Below, one piece after another: positions 1 to 10,900 of a stretch of DNA of 64,000 nt. The position numbers and the translations under genes were made by a program. The notes below the pieces were generated by a model. The model worked only from the letters and a program-made list of their open reading frames with translations. It had not been told where the DNA came from and made no database searches. Source of the stretch: Gibbula magus (taxonomy: Eukaryota > Mollusca > Gastropoda > Trochida > Trochidae); NCBI GenBank assembly GCA_936450465.1, contig CAKZFU010000065.1, forward strand, positions 86,921-150,920, in the 5' to 3' direction. Positions within the stretch are counted from its first letter, which is position 1, and the number at the start of each line of letters is the position of its first letter.

Positions 1-294
1 AAAAGTTGTCTAGGCCAAAGTCACCTTTTGGCCCATTTTTGGGCATGACTATAACGGCACGGGTTGCCGATAAGACGGTCACCGATTCCAAAAGGGAATG
101 CGTCTATGCGACCGGCAGCATGTGAGCTTCCATAGGAGACCATCAAAAGTTGTCTAGGCCAAAGTGACTTTTGGCCCAAAATTGGGCCTACAGGAATGAC
201 TATAACGGCACGGTTTGCCGATAAGACGCTCACCGATTCCAAAAGTGAATGCGTCTATGCGACCGACAGCATGTGAGCTTCCATAGGAGACCAT

Positions 295-582
295 CAAAAG
301 TTGTCTAGGCCAAAGTCACCTTTTGGCCCATTTTTGGGCATGACTATAACGGCACGGGTTGCCGATAAGACGGTCACCGATTCCAAAAGGGAATGCGTCT
401 ATGCGACCGGCAGCATGTGAGCTTCCATAGGAGACCATCAAAAGTTGTCTAGGCCAAAGTCACCTTTTGGCCCATTTTTGGGCATGACTATAACGGCACG
501 GGTTGCCGATAAGACGGTCACCGATTCCAAAAGGGAATGCGTCTATGCGACCGACAGCATGTGAGCTTCCATAAGAGACCAT
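295..582 (+). repeat. A-A step followed by a third A (phase break)
   Basis: Two A monomers (295-438 and 439-582) follow each other and a third A begins at 583, so two B monomers are missing from the alternation. The second A ends with the B-type GACCGACAGC and also carries CCATAAGAGACC. That mosaic 3' end points to exchange with, or conversion by, a B monomer. The following A (583-726) has CACCATTTGG in its box, a variant seen again in the A at 1907-2050. Confidence 0.9.
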
Positions 583-1185
583 CAAAAGTTGTCTAGGCCA
601 AAGTCACCATTTGGCCCATTTTTGGGCATGACTATAACGGCACGGGTTGCCGATAAGACGGTCACCGATTCCAAAAGGGAATGCGTCTATGCGACCGGCA
701 GCATGTGAGCTTCCATAGGAGACCATCAAAAGTTGTCTAGGCCAAAGTGACTTTTGGCCCAAAATTGGGCCTACAGGAATGACTATAACGGCACGGTTTG
801 CCGATAAGACGCTCACCGATTCCAAAAGTGAATGCGTCTATGCGACCGACAGCATGTGAGCTTCCATAGGAGACCATCAAAAGTTGTCTAGGCCAAAGTC
901 ACCTTTTGGCCCATTTTTGGGCATGACTATAACGGCACGGTTTGCCGATAAGACGGTCACCGATTCCAAAAGGGAATGCGTCTATGCGACCGGCAGCATG
1001 TGAGCTTCCATAGGAGACCATCAAAAGTTGTCTAGGCCAAAGTGACTTTTGGCCCAAAATTGGGCCTACAGGAATGACTATAACAGCACGGTTTGCCGAT
1101 AAGACGCTCACCGATTCCAAAAGTGAATGCGTCTATGCGACCGACAGCATGTGAGCTTCCATAGGAGACCATCAAAAGTTGTCTA

Positions 1186-1217
1186 GGCCAAAGTCACCTT
1201 TTGGCCCATTTTTGGGC
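1186..1217. other. Paired dyad symmetries in the A box (representative)
   Basis: In the reference A monomer, GGCCAAA and TTTGGCC form 7-bp inverted arms around a 7-nt spacer (positions 14-34). They overlap GCCCA/TGGGC, 5-bp arms around TTTT (positions 32-45). The layout recurs in most A monomers. Dyad symmetries like these can extrude short cruciforms or serve as sites for a dimeric binding protein. Either role is inference. Confidence 0.85.
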
Positions 1218-1227
1218 ATGACTATAA

Positions 1228-1242
1228 CGGCACGGGTTGCCG
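1228..1242. other. Conserved CGGCA-N5-TGCCG dyad (representative)
   Basis: Five-base arms CGGCA and TGCCG flank CGGGT in A (monomer positions 56-70) and CGGTT in B (positions 63-77; 1379-1393 in the reference B). The arms are the same in both types although the spacer differs. The AACGG to AATGG change, common after 27.6 kb, removes the outer base pair of this dyad. It contains three of the eight CpG sites. Confidence 0.8.
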
Positions 1243-1257
1243 ATAAGACGGTCACCG

Positions 1258-1272
1258 ATTCCAAAAGGGAAT
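1258..1272. other. A-specific ATTCC-N5-GGAAT dyad (representative)
   Basis: ATTCC and GGAAT surround AAAAG at A positions 86-100. In B the change to AAAAGTGAAT breaks the innermost pair, leaving 4-bp arms around a 7-nt spacer. Six A monomers between 29.7 and 37.9 kb gain one base in this spacer while keeping both arms. Confidence 0.75.
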
Positions 1273-1316
1273 GCGTCTATGCGACCGGCAGCATGTGAGC
1301 TTCCATAGGAGACCAT

Positions 1317-1467
1317 CAAAAGTTGTCTAGGCCAAAGTGACTTTTGGCCCAAAATTGGGCCTACAGGAATGACTATAACGGCACGGTTTGCCGATAAGAC
1401 GCTCACCGATTCCAAAAGTGAATGCGTCTATGCGACCGACAGCATGTGAGCTTCCATAGGAGACCAT
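1317..1467 (+). repeat. Reference type-B monomer (151 bp)
   Basis: This is a clean example of the common B form. Its box is at monomer positions 21-57 (1337-1373), starting GTGAC, with CCCAAAATTGGGCC followed by TACAGGAATGAC. It is seven bases longer than A in this box, which explains the full length difference. Outside the box it differs from A at only four places: GGTTTGCC, ACGCTCACC, AAAAGTGAAT and GACCGACAGC. GC is 73 of 151 bases, with eight CpG sites. The localised difference indicates that A and B share a recent common ancestor, or are homogenised against each other everywhere except the box. Confidence 0.97.
1330..1361. other. Paired dyad symmetries in the B box (representative)
   Basis: In the reference B monomer, GGCCAAA and TTTGGCC flank a 6-nt spacer (positions 14-33). 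They overlap GGCCCAA/TTGGGCC, 7-bp arms around a 2-nt spacer (positions 30-45). The second dyad is longer and tighter than its A counterpart, so the box that separates A from B is also where the palindrome changes. Function is unknown. Confidence 0.85.
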
Positions 1468-1762
1468 CAAAAGTTGTCTAGGCCAAAGTCACCTTTTGGC
1501 CCATTTTTGGGCATGACTATAACGGCACGGGTTGCCGATAAGACGGTCACCGATTCCAAAAGGGAATGCGTCTATGCGACCGGCAGCATGTGAGCTTCCA
1601 TAGGAGACCATCAAAAGTTGTCAAGGCCAAAGTGACTTTTGGCCCAAAATTGGGCCTACAGGAATGACTATAACGGCACGGTTTGCCGATAAGACGCTCA
1701 CCGATTCCAAAAGTGAATGCGTCTATGCGACCGACAGCATGTGAGCTTCCATAGGAGACCAT

Positions 1763-1906
1763 CAAAAGTTGTCTAGGCCAAAGTCACCTTTTGGCCCATT
1801 TTTGGGCATGACTATAACGGCACGGGTTGCCGATAAGACGGTCACCGATTCCAAAAGGGAATGCGTCTATGCGACCGACAGCATGTGAGCTTCCATAGGA
1901 GACCAT
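1763..1906 (+). repeat. Extra A monomer with B-type 3' end
   Basis: A single 144-bp A monomer is inserted in the AB alternation and is followed by another A at 1907. Its last third reads GACCGACAGC as in B, while the box and the GGTCACC and AGGGAAT sites are of A type. With the CACCATTTGG variant in the next monomer, this repeats the arrangement at 439-726, so the two regions are probably duplicates. Confidence 0.85.
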
Positions 1907-2345
1907 CAAAAGTTGTCTAGGCCAAAGTCACCATTTGGCCCATTTTTGGGCATGACTATAACGGCACGGGTTGCCGATAAGACGGTCACCGATTCCAAAA
2001 GGGAATGCGTCTATGCGACCGGCAGCATGTGAGCTTCCATAGGAGACCATCAAAAGTTGTCTAGGCCAAAGTGACTTTTGGCCCAAAATTGGGCCTACAG
2101 GAATGACTATAACGGCACGGTTTGCCGATAAGACGCTCACCGATTCCAAAAGTGAATGCGTCTATGCGACCGACAGCATGTGAGCTTCCATAGGAGACCA
2201 TCAAAAGTTGTCTAGGCCAAAGTCACCTTTTGGCCCATTTTTGGGCATGACTATAACGGCACGGGGTGCCGATAAGACGGTCACCGATTCCAAAAGGGAA
2301 TGCGTCTATGCGACCGGCAGCATGTGAGCTTCCATAGGAGACCAT

Positions 2346-2647
2346 CAAAAGTTGTCTAGGCCAAAGTGACTTTTGGCCCAAAATTGGGCCTACAGGAATG
2401 ACTATAACAGCACGGTTTGCCGATAAGACGCTCACCGATTCCAAAAGTGAATGCGTCTATGCGACCGACAGCATGTGAGCTTCCATAGGAGACCATCAAA
2501 AGTTGTCTAGGCCAAAGTGACTTTTGGCCCAAAATTGGGCCTACAGGAATGACTATAACGGCACGGTTTGCCGATAAGACGCTCACCGATTCCAAAAGTG
2601 AATGCGTCTATGCGACCGACAGCATGTGAGCTTCCATAGGAGACCAT
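2346..2647 (+). repeat. B-B tandem step
   Basis: Two full 151-bp B monomers are adjacent (2346-2496 and 2497-2647), giving a 446-bp spacing between neighbouring A monomers. The first carries AACAGCACGG, a G-to-A change at a CpG. The second B is close to the left edge of the 5,749-bp block beginning at about 2648. Confidence 0.92.
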
Positions 2648-3532
2648 CAAAAGTTGTCTAGGCCAAAGTCACCTTTTGGCCCATTTTTATGCATGACTAT
2701 AACGGCACGGGTTGCCGATAAGACGGTCACCGATTCCAAAAGGGAATGCGTCTATGCGACCGGCAGCATGTGAGCTTCCATAGGAGACCATCAAAAGTTG
2801 TCTAGGCCAAAGTGACTTTTGGCCCAAAATTGGGCCTACAGGAATGACTATAACGGCACGGTTTGCCGATAAGACGCTCACCGATTCCAAAAGTGAATGC
2901 GTCTATGCGACCGACAGCATGTGAGCTTCCATAGGAGACCATCAAAAGTTGTCTAGGCCAAAGTCACCTTTTGGCCCATTTTTGGGCATGACTATAACGG
3001 CACGGGTTGCCGATAAGACGGTCACCGATTCCAAAAGGGAATGCGTCTATGCGACCGGCAGCATGTGAGCTTCCATAGGAGACCATCAAAAGTTGTCTAG
3101 GCCAAAGTGACTTTTGGCCCAAAATTGGGCCTACAGGAATGACTATAACGGCACGGTTTGCCGATAAGACGCTCACCGATTCCAAAAGTGAATGCGTCTA
3201 TGCGACCGACAGCATGTGAGCTTCCATAGGAGACCATCAAAAGTTGTCTAGGCCAAAGTCACCTTTTGGCCCATTTTTGGGCATGACTATAACGGCACGG
3301 GTTGCCGATAAGACGGTCACCGATTCCAAAAGGGAATGCGTCTATGCGACCGGCAGCATGTGAGCTTCCATAGGAGACCATCAAAAGTTGTCTAGGCCAA
3401 AGTGACTTTTGGCCCAAAATTGGGCCTACAGGAATGACTATAACGGCACGGTTTGCCGATAAGACGCTCACCGATTCCAAAAGTGAATGCGTCTATGCGA
3501 CCGACAGCATGTGAGCTTCCATAGGAGACCAT

Positions 3533-3676
3533 CAAAAGTTGTCTAGGCCAAAGTCACCTTTTGGCCCATTTTTGGGCATGACTATAACAGCACGGTTTGC
3601 CGATAAGACGCTCACCGATTCCAAAAGTGAATGCGTCTATGCGACCGACAGCATGTGAGCTTCCATAGGAGACCAT
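3533..3676 (+). repeat. A/B recombinant monomer, AACAGC class
   Basis: This 144-bp monomer has the A box and length but B-type downstream sites (GGTTTGCC, ACGCTCACC, AGTGAAT, GACCGACAGC). The switch lies in the shared stretch around GACTATAAC. It also carries AACAGCACGG. An out-of-register exchange between A and B would make it. Copies occupy the same place in the other two blocks, at 9282-9425 and 11786-11929, so it predates the block amplification. Confidence 0.92.
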
Positions 3677-3820
3677 CAAAAGTTGTCTAGGCCAAAGTCA
3701 CCTTTTGGCCCATTTTTGGGCATGACTATAACGGCACGGGTTGCCGATAAGACGGTCACCGATTCCAAAAGGGAATGCGTCTATGCGACCGGCAGCATGT
3801 GAGCTTCCATAGGAGACCAT

Positions 3821-4122
3821 CAAAAGTTGTCTAGGCCAAAGTGACTTTTGGCCCAAAATTGGGCCTACAGGAATGACTATAACGGCACGGTTTGCCGATA
3901 AGACGCTCACCGATTCCAAAAGTGAATGCGTCTATGCGACCGACAGCATGTGAGCTTCCATAGGAGATCATCAAAAGTTGTCTAGGCCAAAGTGACTTTT
4001 GGCCCAAAATTGGGCCTACAGGAATGACTATAACGGCACGGTTTGCCGATAAGACGCTCACCGATTCCAAAAGTGAATGCGTCTATGCGACCGACAGCAT
4101 GTGAGCTTCCATAGGAGACCAT
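3821..4122 (+). repeat. B-B step with GAGATCATC junction
   Basis: Two B monomers adjoin, and the first ends GAGATCATC instead of GAGACCATC, a C-to-T change in a CHH context. Copies lie at 9570-9871, 12074-12375 and 19743-20044. The last is outside the triplicated region, so the junction spread further than the block itself. Confidence 0.9.
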
Positions 4123-7100
4123 CAAAAGTTGTCTAGGCCAAAGTCACCTTTTGGCCCATTTTTGGGCATGACTATAACGGCATTGGTTGCCGATAAGACG
4201 GTCACCGATTCCAAAAGGGAATGCGTCTATGCGACCTACAGCATGTGAGCTTCCATAGGAGACCATCAAAAGTTGTCTAGGCCAAAGTGACTTTTGGCCC
4301 AAAATTGGGCCTACAGGAATGACTATAACGGCACGGTTTGCCGATAAGACGCTCACCGATTCCAAAAGTGAATGCGTCTATGCGACCGACAGCATGTGAG
4401 CTTCCATAGGAGACCATCAAAAGTTGTCTAGGCCAAAGTCACCTTTTGGCCCATTTTTGGGCATGACTATAACGGCACGGGTTGCCGATAAGACGGTCAC
4501 CGATTCCAAAAGGGAATGCGTCTATGCGACCGGCAGCATGTGAGCTTCCATAGGAGACCATCAAAAGTTGTCTAGGCCAAAGTGACTTTTGGCCCAAAAT
4601 TGGGCCTACAGGAATGACTATAACGGCACGGTTTGCCGATAAGACGCTCACCGATTCCAAAAGTGAATGCGTCTATGCGACCGACAGCATGTGAGCTTCC
4701 ATAGGAGACCATCAAAAGTTGTCTAGGCCAAAGTCACCTTTTGGCCCATTTTTGGGCATGACTATAACGGCACGGGTTGCCGATAAGACGGTCACCGATT
4801 CCGAAAGGGAATGCGTCTATGCGACTGGCAGCATGCGAGCTTCCATAGGAGACCATCAAAAGTTGTCTAGGTCAAAGTGACTTTTGGCCCAAAATTGGGC
4901 CTACAGGAATGACTATAACGGCACGGTTTGCCGATAAGACGCTCACCGATTCCAAAAGTGAATGCGTCTATGCGACCGACAGCATGTGAGCTTCCATAGG
5001 AGACCATCAAAAGTTGTCTAGGCCAAAGTCACCTTTTGGCCCATTTTTGGGCATGACTATAACGGCACGGGTTGCCGATAAGACGGTCACCGATTCCAAA
5101 AGGGAATGCGTCTATGCGACCGGCAGCATGTGAGCTTCCATAGGAGACCATCAAAAGTTGTCTAGGCCAAAGTGACTTTTGGCCCAAAATTGGGCCTACA
5201 GGAATGACTATAACGGCACGGTTTGCCGATAAGACGCTCACCGATTCCAAAAGTGAATGCGTCTATGCGACCGACAGCATGTGAGCTTCCATAGGAGACC
5301 ATCAAAAGTTGTCTAGGCCAAAGTCACCTTTTGGCCCATTTTTGGGCATGACTATAACGGCACGGGTTGCCGATAAGACGGTCACCGATTCCAAAAGCTA
5401 ATGCGTCTATGCGACCGGCAGCATGTGAGCTTCCATAGGAGACCATCAAAAGTTGTCTAGGCCAAAGTGACTTTTGGCCCCAAATTGGGCCTACAGGAAT
5501 GACTATAACGGCACGGTTTGCCGATAAGACGCTCACCGATTCCAAAAGTGAATGCGTCTATGCGACCGACAGCATGTGAGCTTCCATAGAAGACCATCAA
5601 AAGTTGTCTAGGCCAAAGTCACCTTTTGGCCCATTTTTGGGCATGACTATAACGGCACGGGTTGCCGATAAGACGGTCACCGATTCCAAAAGGGAATGCG
5701 TCTATGCGACCGGCAGCATGTGAGCTTCCATAGGAGACCATCAAAAGTTGTCTAGGCCAAAGTGACTTTTGGCCCAAAATTGGGCCTACAGGAATGACTA
5801 TAACGGCACGGTTTGCCGATAAGACGCTCACCGATTCCAAAAGTGAATGCATCTATGCGACCGACAGCATGTGAGCTTCCATAGGAGACCATCAAAAGTT
5901 GTCTAGGCCAAAGTCACCTTTTGGCCCATTTTTGGGCATGACTATAACGGCACGGGTTGCCGATAAGACGGTCACCGATTCCAAAAGGGAATGCGTCTAT
6001 GCGACCGGCAGCATGTGAGCTTCCATAGGAGACCATCAAAAGTTGTCTAGGCCAAAGTGACTTTTGGCCCAAAATTGGGCCTACAGGAATGACTATAACG
6101 GCACGGTTTGCCGATAAGACGCTCACCGATTCCAAAAGTGAATGCGTCTATGCGACCGACAGCATGTGAGCTTCCATAGGAGACCATCAAAAGTTGTCTA
6201 GGCCAAAGTCACCTTTTGGCCCATTTTTGGGCATGACTATAACGGCACGGGTTGCCGATAAGACGGTCACCGATTCCAAAAGGGAATGCGTCTATGCGAC
6301 CGGCAGCATGTGAGCTTCCATAGGAGACCATCAAAAGTTGTCTAGGCCAAAGTGACTTTTGGCCCAAAATTGGGCCTACAGGAATGACTATAACGGCACG
6401 GTTTGCCGATAAGACGCTCACCGATTCCAAAAGTGAATGCATCTATGCGACCGACAGCATGTGAGCTTCCATAGGAGACCATCAAAAGTTGTCTAGGCCA
6501 AAGTCACCTTTTGGCCCATTTTTGGGCATGACTATAACGGCACGGGTTGCCGATAAGACGGTCACCGATTCCAAAAGGGAATGCGTCTATGCGACCGGCA
6601 GCATGTGAGCTTCCATAGGAGACCATCAAAAGTTGTCTAGGCCAAAGTGACTTTTGGCCCAAAATTGGGCCTACAGGAATGACTATAACGGCACGGTTTG
6701 CCGATAAGACGCTCACCGATTCCAAAAGTGAATGCGTCTATGCGACCGACAGCATGTGAGCTTCCATAGGAGACCATCAAAAGTTGTCTAGGCCAAAGTC
6801 ACCTTTTGGCCCATTTTTGGGCATGACTATAACGGCACGGGTTGCCGATAAGACGGTCACCGATTCCAAAAGGGAATGCGTCTATGCGACCGGCAGCATG
6901 TGAGCTTCCATAGGAGACCATCAAAAGTTGTCTAGGCCAAAGTGACTTTTGGCCCAAAATTGGGCCTACAGGAATGACTATAACGGCACGGTTTGCCGAT
7001 AAGACGCTCACCGATTCCAAAAGTGAATGCGTCTATGCGACCGACAGCATCTGAGCTTCCATAGGAGACCATCAAAAGTTGTCTAGGCCAAAGTCACCTT

Positions 7101-7662
7101 TTGGCCCATTTTTGGGCATGACTATAACGGCACGGGTTGCCGATAAGACGGTCACCGATTCCAAAAGGGAATGCGTCTATGCGACCGGCAGCATGTGAGC
7201 TTCCATAGGAGACCATCAAAAGTTGTCTAGGCCAAAGTGACTTTTGGCCCAAAATTGGGCCTACAGGAATGACTATAACGACACGGTTTGCCGATAAGAC
7301 GCTCACCGATTCCAAAAGTGAATGCGTCTATGCGACCGACAGCATGTGAGCTTCCATAGGAGACCATCAAAAGTTGTCTAGGCCAAAGTCACCTTTTGGC
7401 CCATTTTTGGGCATGACTATAACGGCACGGGTTGCCGATAAGACGGTCACCGATTCCAAAAGGGAATGCGTCTATGCGACCGGCAGCATGTGAGCTTCCA
7501 TAGGAGACCATCAAAAGTTGTCTAGGCCAAAGTGACTTTTGGCCCAAAATTGGGCCTACAGGAATGACTATAACGGCACGGTTTGCCGATAAGACGCTCA
7601 CCGATTCCAAAAGTGAATGCGTCTATGCGACCGACAGCATGTGAGCTTCCATAGGAGACCAT

Positions 7663-7806
7663 CAAAAGTTGTCTAGGCCAAAGTCACCTTTTGGCCCATT
7701 TTTGGGCATGACTATAACGGCACGGTTTGCCAATAAGACGCTCACCGATTCCAAAAGTGAATGCGTCTATGCGACCGACAGCATGTGAGCTTCCATAGGA
7801 GACCAT
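7663..7806 (+). repeat. A/B recombinant monomer, GCCAATAAG class
   Basis: A second A-to-B hybrid of 144 bp. It has the A box, then GGTTTGCCAATAAG, ACGCTCACC and B-type sites to the end. GCCAATAAG (CpG G-to-A) separates it from the hybrid at 3533. Copies are at 10167-10310, 15916-16059 and, some 17 kb beyond the last block, 33048-33191. The distant copy links the block region with the later mosaic region. Confidence 0.9.
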
Positions 7807-8396
7807 CAAAAGTTGTCTAGGCCAAAGTCACCTTTTGGCCCATTTTTGGGCATGACTATAACGGCACGGGTTGCCGATAAGACGGTCACCGATTCCAAAA
7901 GGGAATGCGTCTATGCGACCGGCAGCATGTGAGCTTCCATAGGAGACCATCAAAAGTTGTCTAGGCCAAAGTGACTTTTGGCCCAAAATTGGGCCTACAG
8001 GAATGACTATAACGGCACGGTTTGCCGATAAGACGCTCACCGATTCCAAAAGTGAATGCGTCTATGCGACCGACAGCATGTGAGCTTCCATAGGAGACCA
8101 TCAAAAGTTGTCTAGGCCAAAGTCACATTTTGGCCAATTTTTGGGCATGACTATAACGGCACGGGTTGCCGATAAGACGGTCACAGATTCCAAAAGGGAA
8201 TGCGTCTATGCGACCGGCAGCATGTGAGCTTCCATAGGAGACCATCAAAAGTTGTCTAGGCCAAAGTGACTTTTGGCCCAAAATTGGGCCTACAGGAATG
8301 ACTATAACGGCACGGTTTGCCGATAAGACGCTCACCGATTCCAAAAGTGAATGCGTCTATGCGACCGACAGCATGTGAGCTTCCATAGGAGACCAT

Positions 8397-10900
8397 CAAA
8401 AGTTGTCTAGGCCAAAGTCACCTTTTGGCCCATTTTTATGCATGACTATAACGGCACGGGTTGCCGATAAGACGGTCACCGATTCCAAAAGGGAATGCGT
8501 CTATGCGACCGGCAGCATGTGAGCTTCCATAGGAGACCATCAAAAGTTGTCTAGGCCAAAGTGACTTTTGGCCCAAAATTGGGCCTACAGGAATGACTAT
8601 AACGGCACGGTTTGCCGATAAGACGCTCACCGATTCCAAAAGTGAATGCGTCTATGCGACCGACAGCATGTGAGCTTCCATAGGAGACCATCAAAAGTTG
8701 TCTAGGCCAAAGTCACCTTTTGGCCCATTTTTGGGCATGACTATAACGGCACGGGTTGCCGATAAGACGGTCACCGATTCCAAAAGGGAATGCGTCTATG
8801 CGACCGGCAGCATGTGAGCTTCCATAGGAGACCATCAAAAGTTGTCTAGGCCAAAGTGACTTTTGGCCCAAAATTGGGCCTACAGGAATGACTATAACGG
8901 CACGGTTTGCCGATAAGACGCTCACCGATTCCAAAAGTGAATGCGTCTATGCGACCGACAGCATGTGAGCTTCCATAGGAGACCATCAAAAGTTGTCTAG
9001 GCCAAAGTCACCTTTTGGCCCATTTTTGGGCATGACTATAACGGCACGGGTTGCCGATAAGACGGTCACCGATTCCAAAAGGGAATGCGTCTATGCGACC
9101 GGCAGCATGTGAGCTTCCATAGGAGACCATCAAAAGTTGTCTAGGCCAAAGTGACTTTTGGCCCAAAATTGGGCCTACAGGAATGACTATAACGGCACGG
9201 TTTGCCGATAAGACGCTCACCGATTCCAAAAGTGAATGCGTCTATGCGACCGACAGCATGTGAGCTTCCATAGGAGACCATCAAAAGTTGTCTAGGCCAA
9301 AGTCACCTTTTGGCCCATTTTTGGGCATGACTATAACAGCACGGTTTGCCGATAAGACGCTCACCGATTCCAAAAGTGAATGCGTCTATGCGACCGACAG
9401 CATGTGAGCTTCCATAGGAGACCATCAAAAGTTGTCTAGGCCAAAGTCACCTTTTGGCCCATTTTTGGGCATGACTATAACGGCACGGGTTGCCGATAAG
9501 ACGGTCACCGATTCCAAAAGGGAATGCGTCTATGCGACCGGCAGCATGTGAGCTTCCATAGGAGACCATCAAAAGTTGTCTAGGCCAAAGTGACTTTTGG
9601 CCCAAAATTGGGCCTACAGGAATGACTATAACGGCACGGTTTGCCGATAAGACGCTCACCGATTCCAAAAGTGAATGCGTCTATGCGACCGACAGCATGT
9701 GAGCTTCCATAGGAGATCATCAAAAGTTGTCTAGGCCAAAGTGACTTTTGGCCCAAAATTGGGCCTACAGGAATGACTATAACGGCACGGTTTGCCGATA
9801 AGACGCTCACCGATTCCAAAAGTGAATGCGTCTATGCGACCGACAGCATGTGAGCTTCCATAGGAGACCATCAAAAGTTGTCTAGGCCAAAGTCACCTTT
9901 TGGCCCATTTTTGGGCATGACTATAACGGCACGGGTTGCCGATAAGACGGTCACCGATTCCAAAAGGGAATGCGTCTATGCGACCGGCAGCATGTGAGCT
10001 TCCATAGGAGACCATCAAAAGTTGTCTAGGCCAAAGTGACTTTTGGCCCAAAATTGGGCCTACAGGAATGACTATAACGGCACGGTTTGCCGATAAGACG
10101 CTCACCGATTCCAAAAGTGAATGCGTCTATGCGACCGACAGCATGTGAGCTTCCATAGGAGACCATCAAAAGTTGTCTAGGCCAAAGTCACCTTTTGGCC
10201 CATTTTTGGGCATGACTATAACGGCACGGTTTGCCAATAAGACGCTCACCGATTCCAAAAGTGAATGCGTCTATGCGACCGACAGCATGTGAGCTTCCAT
10301 AGGAGACCATCAAAAGTTGTCTAGGCCAAAGTCACCTTTTGGCCCATTTTTGGGCATGACTATAACGGCACGGGTTGCCGATAAGACGGTCACCGATTCC
10401 AAAAGGGAATGCGTCTATGCGACCGGCAGCATGTGAGCTTCCATAGGAGACCATCAAAAGTTGTCTAGGCCAAAGTGACTTTTGGCCCAAAATTGGGCCT
10501 ACAGGAATGACTATAACGGCACGGTTTGCCGATAAGACGCTCACCGATTCCAAAAGTGAATGCGTCTATGCGACCGACAGCATGTGAGCTTCCATAGGAG
10601 ACCATCAAAAGTTGTCTAGGCCAAAGTCACCTTTTGGCCAATTTTTGGGCATGACTATAACGGCACGGGTTGCCGATAAGACGGTCACAGATTCCAAAAG
10701 GGAATGCGTCTATGCGACCGGCAGCATGTGAGCTTCCATAGGAGACCATCAAAAGTTGTCTAGGCCAAAGTGACTTTTGGCCCAAAATTGGGCCTACAGG
10801 AATGACTATAACGGCACGGTTTGCCGATAAGACGCTCACCGATTCCAAAAGTGAATGCGTCTATGCGACCGACAGCATGTGAGCTTCCATAGGAGACCAT
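8397..10900 (+). repeat. 5,749-bp block, copy 2, with 3,245-bp deletion
   Basis: The copy starts with the block's first marker, TTTTTATGCATG at about 8434, and follows copy 1 at an offset of 5,749 bp through the hybrid (9282) and the B-B step (9570-9871). It then jumps to the part of the block starting near 7368 in copy 1, with hybrid 10167 matching 7663 and the GGCCAATTTTT unit at 10606 matching 8102. The missing piece is 3,245 bp, exactly 11 times 295 bp, so register is preserved. This fits an in-phase unequal exchange or replication slippage across eleven dimers. Confidence 0.88.

Larger units (their letters stand above)
1173..1316 (+). repeat. Reference type-A monomer (144 bp)
   Basis: This is a clean example of the common A form. 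Its diagnostic box is at monomer positions 21-50 (1193-1222), starting GTCACC and containing CCCATTTTTGGGC. Downstream it carries CGGGTTGCC, ACGGTCACC, AAAAGGGAAT and GACCGGCAGC. GGTCACC is a BstEII-type site absent from standard B monomers, so it falls once per dimer. GC is 73 of 144 bases and there are eight CpG sites. The 144-bp length is a multiple of three, so reading frames pass through A unchanged. Confidence 0.97.
2648..8396 (+). repeat. 5,749-bp higher-order block, copy 1
   Basis: This is the first of three tandem copies of a block equal to 19 dimers plus one 144-bp monomer. In order, its markers are TTTTTATGCATG at about 2685, the A/B hybrid at 3533, a B-B step with GAGATCATC at about 3965, GGCATTGGTT at about 4181, GCATGCGAGC at about 4832, AAAAGCTAATG at about 5395, two GCATCTATG variants 590 bp apart at about 5849 and 6439, ACGACACGG at about 7279, and a hybrid at 7663. 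It ends with an A carrying GGCCAATTTTT at about 8133. The same order returns at an offset of 8,253 bp. The left boundary could lie up to one monomer earlier. Confidence 0.92.

Noticed and set aside
1221..1230. TATA-like promoter (ACTATAACGG) in each monomer
   Set aside because: A single short TATAA match per repeat, without initiator, gene or terminator context, is not enough to call a promoter. Satellite transcription cannot be judged from sequence.
1228..1242. CENP-B box around CGGCACGGGT
   Set aside because: The expected TTCG before the CGGG core at the required spacing is missing in both monomer types.
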